A stretch of DNA of 15,985 nucleotides from assembly GCA_964588665.1 (NCBI GenBank), contig CAZPQQ010000074.1, positions 1 through 15,985 on the forward strand, given 5' to 3'. The position numbers and the translations under genes were made by a program. Shown in pieces: positions 12,725-15,985 of the stretch (position 1 is the first letter of the stretch; every line of letters begins with the position of its first letter). The notes beneath the pieces were generated by a model. It was given only the letters and a program-made list of their open reading frames with translations. It was not told the DNA's origin and made no database searches. Source of the DNA: UBA2160 sp964588665. GTDB taxonomy: Bacteria; Chloroflexota; Dehalococcoidia; Lucifugimonadales; UBA1123.

Positions 12725-14752
12725 TTAGCGCTCACCCGCCAACGCCTGCTTGCCTGCCTCCAACGTCTCGATGATCGCGTCGACGTCGAAGACGCAGCCG
12801 CCCCAAGTGCCGCCGGACGCGTTCTGGAGAGCGGCCCACAGACGGGAGTCGTCCGGGAGGTCGGGGTGCGGCGCCAGGTCGTCGGGCGTCGGACGGTTGG
12901 CCAGCTCGGCGTCGCCCCATGACGGGCCGTGATTCGCGCCGCCTGTACCGACCAGGTTGATCGTGCCCTCGAGGTTGATCTGGTCGACCGTGATCTGGAT
13001 CTCGTCGCCCTCGCGGACCTTGCCGATCGGCCCGCCGGCCAGCGCTTCCGGTCCGACATGACCGACGCAGGCGCCCGTCGAAACGCCGGAGAACCGAGCG
13101 TCGGTGATTAGCGCGACGTGTTTCCCGTACGAGAGGTGCTTCAGCGCGGCGGTGATCTGGTAGACCTCCTCCATCCCAGTGCCCATCGGTCCGCCGCACG
13201 TCAGCACCAGGATGTCGCCCGCCTGAATCTTCACGGCGTCGTCCTGGCTCTTGATCGCCCGCACCGCGTCTCGCTCCGAGCGGAACACCCTGGCGCGTCC
13301 AAGCTTGCGGTACACGCCGTCGTCGTCCACAACCGTCGGGTCGATGGCCGTGCTCTTGATGACCGATCCTTCGGGGGCCAGGTTGCCCGCGGGGAATGTC
13401 ACCGTGCTGGTCAAGCCCTTCGACCGCGCCAGATCAGGGCTCATGACGACGTCGTCCGGGTCCACTCCGTTAACCTCGGTGAGGTAGCGCCTGACGTCGT
13501 GGCGGCGCTCGGACGACTCCCACCAGTCGAGGTTCTCGCCCAGTGACTGGCCGGTGACCGTCGCGACTGACGTGTTCAGCAGTCCCATGCGGCGCAGATG
13601 AAGCATGACTTCGGGCACGCCTCCTGCGGCGTACAACTCGGCGGTCGGATGCCCGACCGGCCCGTTCGGAAGCACGTCGACGATACGAGGCGTCTCTCTG
13701 TTGACGTCATGCCAGTCGTCGACGGTCATGCGCCGGCGGCCCGCGGCGTGGGCGATGGCGGGCATGTGCAGCATCAGGTTCGTCGACCCGCCGCACGCCG
13801 CGTGAACGACCATCGCGTTCCGCAACGCAGCATCGGTCAGGACGTGCTGTGACGTGAGTCCGTTCTGCTCGGCCACGACCAGCGCACGCGCGGACCGGCG
13901 AGCGATGTCAAACCAGGCCGGAGTCCCCGACGGTGAGAGCGCGCTGTGGGTGATCGCCAGACCCAGCGCCTCGGCGACCACCTGCGACGTGCCCGCTGTC
14001 CCGAGGAATTGGCAGCCGCCGCCGGGAGATGCGCAGACACTGCATCCCACCTCTTGAGCGTACTCCAGCGTCACCTCGCCCTGTGCGAAGCGGGCGCCGA
14101 TCGACTGGATCATCCCTGTGTCCTCGCCGTGCTCGGGCGCGAGCGTGGACCCTCCGGGCACGATCACAACCGGCATCGTACGCAATCCAGCCAGCGCCAT
14201 CATCATCGCGGGCAATCCTTTGTCGCACGACGCGATGCCCATGACCGCCCTGGCCGTCGGCAGTGACCGCGCCTGGCGCCGGAACACCTGCGCGGCATCG
14301 TTGCGATACGGCAGCGAATCGAGCATCCCCGGCGTGCCCATGGATCGGCCGTCGCACGGATCGGAGCAGTACAACGCGAACGGAATCGCCTTGAGCTCGG
14401 CGAGCTCGTTGGCCGCGGCCTCGACCATGCTCGCCAATTCGAAGTGGCCGGTGTGCAATCCGAGGGCGACCGGTCCGCCGTCCGCGTCGCGCATGCCGCC
14501 GACCGTCGACAGGATCAGCATCTGCTTACGGGTCAGCTCTGCTGGGACCCAACCCATCCCGGCGTTCTGGCTCATGCCGAAATGGTTGCCGCTGGGGTCG
14601 TCGACGAGAAACTCCGCGGTGAACGGCACCGTTCCGGCAGGACCTGGAGCGTGCGTCCGAAACTCCCACGTCTGGTCGGCGGCGTCCACGCCCAGCACAT
14701 CCGCTGGCGCGACGTCGAGGGTGTCGCGTTCCGGATTGAATCGAGCGGTCAT
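12725..14752 (-). CDS. yjhG: D-xylonate dehydratase, YjhG/YagF family (IlvD/Edd)
   Basis: This 675-residue protein matches E. coli YjhG along nearly its whole length, with about 25 extra N-terminal residues. It should dehydrate D-xylonate (or a related aldonate) to the 2-keto-3-deoxy acid. The three iron-sulfur ligand cysteines are Cys133 (SDPCDGR), Cys176 (ASCDKGLP) and Cys247 (GGGCQFLGTAGTS). Further family blocks are NAGMGW (63-68), HAACGGSTNLMLH, FPAGNLAPEGSVIKSTAIDP, GTGMEEVYQ, LITDARFSGVSTGACVGHVGPEALAGGPIGK and the C-terminal SGGTWGGCVFDV. ATG 14752 has GGGAGG five bases upstream and a good promoter. It stands alone, convergent with the radical SAM pair. The Fe-S cluster is expected to be [2Fe-2S] by homology with arabinonate/xylonate dehydratases. 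Confidence 0.92.
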   Translation of the reverse strand: MTARFNPERDTLDVAPADVLGVDAADQTWEFRTHAPGPAGTVPFTAEFLVDDPSGNHFGMSQNAGMGWVPAELTRKQMLILSTVGGMRDADGGPVALGLHTGHFELASMVEAAANELAELKAIPFALYCSDPCDGRSMGTPGMLDSLPYRNDAAQVFRRQARSLPTARAVMGIASCDKGLPAMMMALAGLRTMPVVIVPGGSTLAPEHGEDTGMIQSIGARFAQGEVTLEYAQEVGCSVCASPGGGCQFLGTAGTSQVVAEALGLAITHSALSPSGTPAWFDIARRSARALVVAEQNGLTSQHVLTDAALRNAMVVHAACGGSTNLMLHMPAIAHAAGRRRMTVDDWHDVNRETPRIVDVLPNGPVGHPTAELYAAGGVPEVMLHLRRMGLLNTSVATVTGQSLGENLDWWESSERRHDVRRYLTEVNGVDPDDVVMSPDLARSKGLTSTVTFPAGNLAPEGSVIKSTAIDPTVVDDDGVYRKLGRARVFRSERDAVRAIKSQDDAVKIQAGDILVLTCGGPMGTGMEEVYQITAALKHLSYGKHVALITDARFSGVSTGACVGHVGPEALAGGPIGKVREGDEIQITVDQINLEGTINLVGTGGANHGPSWGDAELANRPTPDDLAPHPDLPDDSRLWAALQNASGGTWGGCVFDVDAIIETLEAGKQALAGER

Positions 14753-14788
14753 GGCAGCCTCCCTGATCGGTGCGATTGATGCCAGCGG

Positions 14789-14817
14789 AGTGTACGTCGG
14801 CGAAACGGGCAGGTCAA
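14789..14817 (-). promoter_or_regulatory. Sigma70-like promoter of the YjhG-type gene
   Basis: On the minus strand TTGACC (14817-14812) and TACACT (14794-14789) are separated by 17 bases. The start would be near 14782, giving a leader of about 30 bases with a strong GGGAGG before ATG 14752. The same TACACT -10 is seen before the sulfatase gene at 15519. Confidence 0.6.
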
Positions 14818-14840
14818 ACGAACGCCGGGAGCTTGAGCCT

Positions 14841-14875
14841 GAAATAACAAACGGGCCCGAGCCGAAGCCCGGGCC
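14841..14875 (-). terminator. Rho-independent terminator with UUCG tetraloop
   Basis: Positions 14854-14862 pair with 14867-14875. Read on the minus strand this is GGCCCGGGC, loop TTCG, GCTCGGGCC: a 9-bp GC-rich stem with one G-U pair, closed by the very stable C(UUCG)G tetraloop. It is followed by the T-rich CGTTTGTTATTTC (14853-14841). On the plus strand the same stem has an A-C mismatch and no U-run. It lies 45 bases after the stop of the Moco oxidoreductase gene and upstream of the YjhG-type promoter. Confidence 0.8.
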
Positions 14876-14920
14876 TGACGCTGGTAGTTCTGTGCTGGCT
14901 AGCGGTCTACGAAGACCAGA

Positions 14921-15394
14921 TCACGCTTCTGGCGAATCTTTCGTGACTTCGATCAGCTCCGGCATCTTGACGAAGTCGGGGCCCATCTTGCCCGCCACAA
15001 CCAACCGAACCGGGCCGCCGTGCTCCTCTGGCAATGGCTGGCCGTTGAGCTGCAGCGCGAGAATCGTGCCCGGCGCCATCGCCTCCTCGAGGGTCGAGGT
15101 CCGCTTGAGGGCGAGGCAGGATGCGCTCACGAAGCCGGCTTCGGCGGAGACTCCGGCGCGCGAGAGCACGTCCGAAAGTTGGACGCCCGCCCACCGCTGC
15201 TCGGGAGCGATCCAGCCGTCGAAACACTGGACGTCCTGCACGCTTTCGGTCTGCGGCATCGCGGCCAGCTCATCGAGTCCGATCGTCAACGGCGTCTCGA
15301 CCAAGCCGTCGATCCGCACTCCGGCCCAACCCTCTGGACGATCCGCCGGGCAAACCGGAAGCTCAGACCGCACATCAACCTTCTCAGACGCCAT
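14921..15394 (-). CDS. Small molybdopterin-dependent oxidoreductase (sulfite oxidase fold)
   Basis: This 157-residue protein is a compact version of the sulfite oxidase/YedY Moco-binding domain. Family marks are RIDGLVETPLTIGLDELAAMP (27-47), VQCFDGWIAPEQRWAGVQLSDVL (55-77) with Cys57 as the expected molybdenum thiolate ligand, APGTILALQLNGQPLPEEHGGPVRLVV (107-133) and the C-terminal MGPDFVKMPELIEV (137-150). It lacks the heme, dimerisation and transmembrane parts of larger relatives, and has no twin-arginine or Sec signal, so it should be cytoplasmic. It may need a partner or may be a stand-alone reductase; the substrate is unknown. ATG 15394 has a perfect GGAGGT six bases upstream. It has its own promoter and terminator, so it is a monocistronic unit, divergent from the sulfatase. 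Confidence 0.8.
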   Translation of the reverse strand: MASEKVDVRSELPVCPADRPEGWAGVRIDGLVETPLTIGLDELAAMPQTESVQDVQCFDGWIAPEQRWAGVQLSDVLSRAGVSAEAGFVSASCLALKRTSTLEEAMAPGTILALQLNGQPLPEEHGGPVRLVVAGKMGPDFVKMPELIEVTKDSPEA

Positions 15395-15441
15395 CGTCGT
15401 ACCTCCATCGCATTTACGCGACTCCTCTGAGCCGCGCCGTC

Positions 15442-15470
15442 AGGATACAGCGTGATGGTGGTGGTATCAA
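15442..15470 (-). promoter_or_regulatory. Sigma70-like promoter of the Moco oxidoreductase
   Basis: On the minus strand TTGATA (15470-15465, five of six) and TATCCT (15447-15442, four of six) are 17 bases apart. The transcript would start near 15435, with a leader of about 41 bases containing GGAGGT before ATG 15394. Confidence 0.55.
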
Positions 15471-15515
15471 GTGGCGCGACTCTTGCGCAGGACCGAGCGA
15501 TTCCAGGAGCGACCG

Positions 15516-15524
15516 TGCTACACT
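15516..15524 (+). promoter_or_regulatory. Extended -10 promoter of the sulfatase gene
   Basis: TGCTACACT carries the TGn extension and a TACACT -10 (15519-15524). No good -35 lies 16-18 bases upstream. The start would be near 15531, with AGGGGAG (15547-15553) four bases before ATG 15558. Confidence 0.4.
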
Positions 15525-15557
15525 GCCCGCGACTTCAATCAGCCTCAGGGGAGCCCG

Positions 15558-15985
15558 ATGCCGCCAAACATAGTCTTCGCATTCGCCGACGACTGGGGAC
15601 GCTACGCCAGCGCCTACTGCCCTTTCGAAGGCGAGAACTCGATCAACCGCCTGATCGACACACCCAACTTCGACCGGATGGCAGGGGAAGGGGCGCTCTT
15701 CAAGAACGCCTTCGTACCCGCTCCGACCTGCACGCCCTGCCGGAGTTCCATCCTGTCGGGTCAGTACTTCTGGCAGACCGGCCTCGGCGCGATCTTGCAG
15801 GGCGCGGTGTGGGACGAGTCCATCCCCACTTACCCTCTGATCCTCGAGGAGGCGGGCTACCACATCGGGTACACCTACAAGGTTTGGTCGCCCGGGCGCA
15901 CCATGAACGCCCCATATGGCGCCGAGCGGACCCGATACGAGACGGCGGGGAACCAGTTCAACAGCTTCTCTCACGTCGTCACGGA
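15558..15985 (+). CDS. Sulfatase, N-terminal part (runs off window)
   Basis: The first 142 residues of a sulfatase are present; the frame is open to the window edge. The N-terminus NIVFAFADDWGRYAS (4-18) carries the metal ligands Asp11-Asp12, followed by DTPNFDRMAGEGALFKNAFV (34-53) and the activation motif PTCTPCRSSILSGQ (56-69). Cys58-Thr-Pro60-Cys-Arg62 fits C-x-P-x-R, so Cys58 should be converted to formylglycine by a maturation enzyme not seen here. The usual Ser before Arg is Cys61. No signal peptide is evident, so it may act in the cytoplasm. Contrast the sulfatase-like pseudogene at 3085, which has Thr at this position. ATG 15558 has AGGGGAG four bases upstream. The sulfate ester substrate cannot be told from this part. 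Confidence 0.88.
   Translation, partial: MPPNIVFAFADDWGRYASAYCPFEGENSINRLIDTPNFDRMAGEGALFKNAFVPAPTCTPCRSSILSGQYFWQTGLGAILQGAVWDESIPTYPLILEEAGYHIGYTYKVWSPGRTMNAPYGAERTRYETAGNQFNSFSHVVT

Noticed and set aside
11353..13059. 568-codon minus-strand open frame across the second radical SAM gene and the 3' part of the YjhG-type gene
   Set aside because: It is Arg/Ser-rich, antisense or out of frame to two clearly conserved genes, and has no family resemblance.
14118..15455. 445-codon plus-strand open frame across the YjhG-type and Moco genes
   Set aside because: Ser/Ala/Pro-rich shadow spanning two conserved minus-strand genes, a promoter and a terminator.
1..15985. CRISPR array, tRNA, integrase or insertion-sequence boundaries around the AbiE module
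   Set aside because: No regularly spaced repeats, T-loop-like tRNA ends, transposase motifs or target duplications were found by eye.

Overview
The window is a GC-rich bacterial chromosome segment with about a dozen protein genes on both strands. It has no rRNA, tRNA, CRISPR array or transposase that I can see. The gene mix (two acid-sugar dehydratases of the enolase superfamily, a YjhG-type xylonate dehydratase, a uronate-dehydrogenase-like SDR, sulfatase-family enzymes, a ribokinase, a NirJ/AhbC-like radical SAM enzyme and a small molybdenum oxidoreductase) resembles marine Chloroflexota (SAR202/Dehalococcoidia-like) genomes. That placement is an inference from gene content only. TAG is the normal stop of at least six genes here, so the standard code applies.

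Layout. (1) 119-1881, minus: HAD phosphatase then ribokinase, with start and stop overlapping by 4 bases. (2) 1888-2276: a divergent control region with an extended -10 promoter, an unannotated 33-codon membrane micro-ORF and three consecutive hairpins. (3) 2277-4713, plus: a uronate-dehydrogenase-like SDR followed by a sulfatase-superfamily gene broken by an in-frame TAG at codon 23. (4) 4768-6312, plus: an AbiEi/AbiEii-type toxin-antitoxin module whose promoter lies inside a 41-bp near-perfect palindrome that includes the start codon. (5) 6359-8758, minus: two enolase-superfamily sugar-acid dehydratases, the upstream one with its own sigma70-like promoter. (6) 8895-9950, minus: squalene/phytoene synthase. 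(7) 10308-12723, plus: two SPASM-type radical SAM enzymes separated by a copy of a dispersed GTCATCCTGAG-type repeat. (8) 12725-14752, minus: YjhG/YagF-type dehydratase with a clear promoter. (9) 14921-15394, minus: a 157-residue Moco oxidoreductase with promoter and rho-independent terminator. (10) 15558 to the window edge, plus: the start of a sulfatase with an FGly-type CTPCR motif.

Taken together, most metabolic genes fit oxidation, dehydration and phosphorylation of uronic and aldonic acids and of sugars released from sulfated polysaccharide: sulfatases remove sulfate, the SDR makes aldarate or aldarolactone, enolase-type and IlvD-type dehydratases make 2-keto-3-deoxy acids, and the ribokinase phosphorylates a sugar. 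The radical SAM pair (tetrapyrrole-type) and the squalene synthase are separate functions. The AbiE module is the obvious accessory insertion. The SDR-sulfatase operon shows signs of decay: a nonsense codon, and an Arg in place of the first Rossmann glycine.

The most noteworthy signals are the AbiE promoter-operator palindrome with leaderless start, the hidden membrane micropeptide and structured leader before the SDR operon, and the amber-interrupted sulfatase homologue with a Thr at the nucleophile position.
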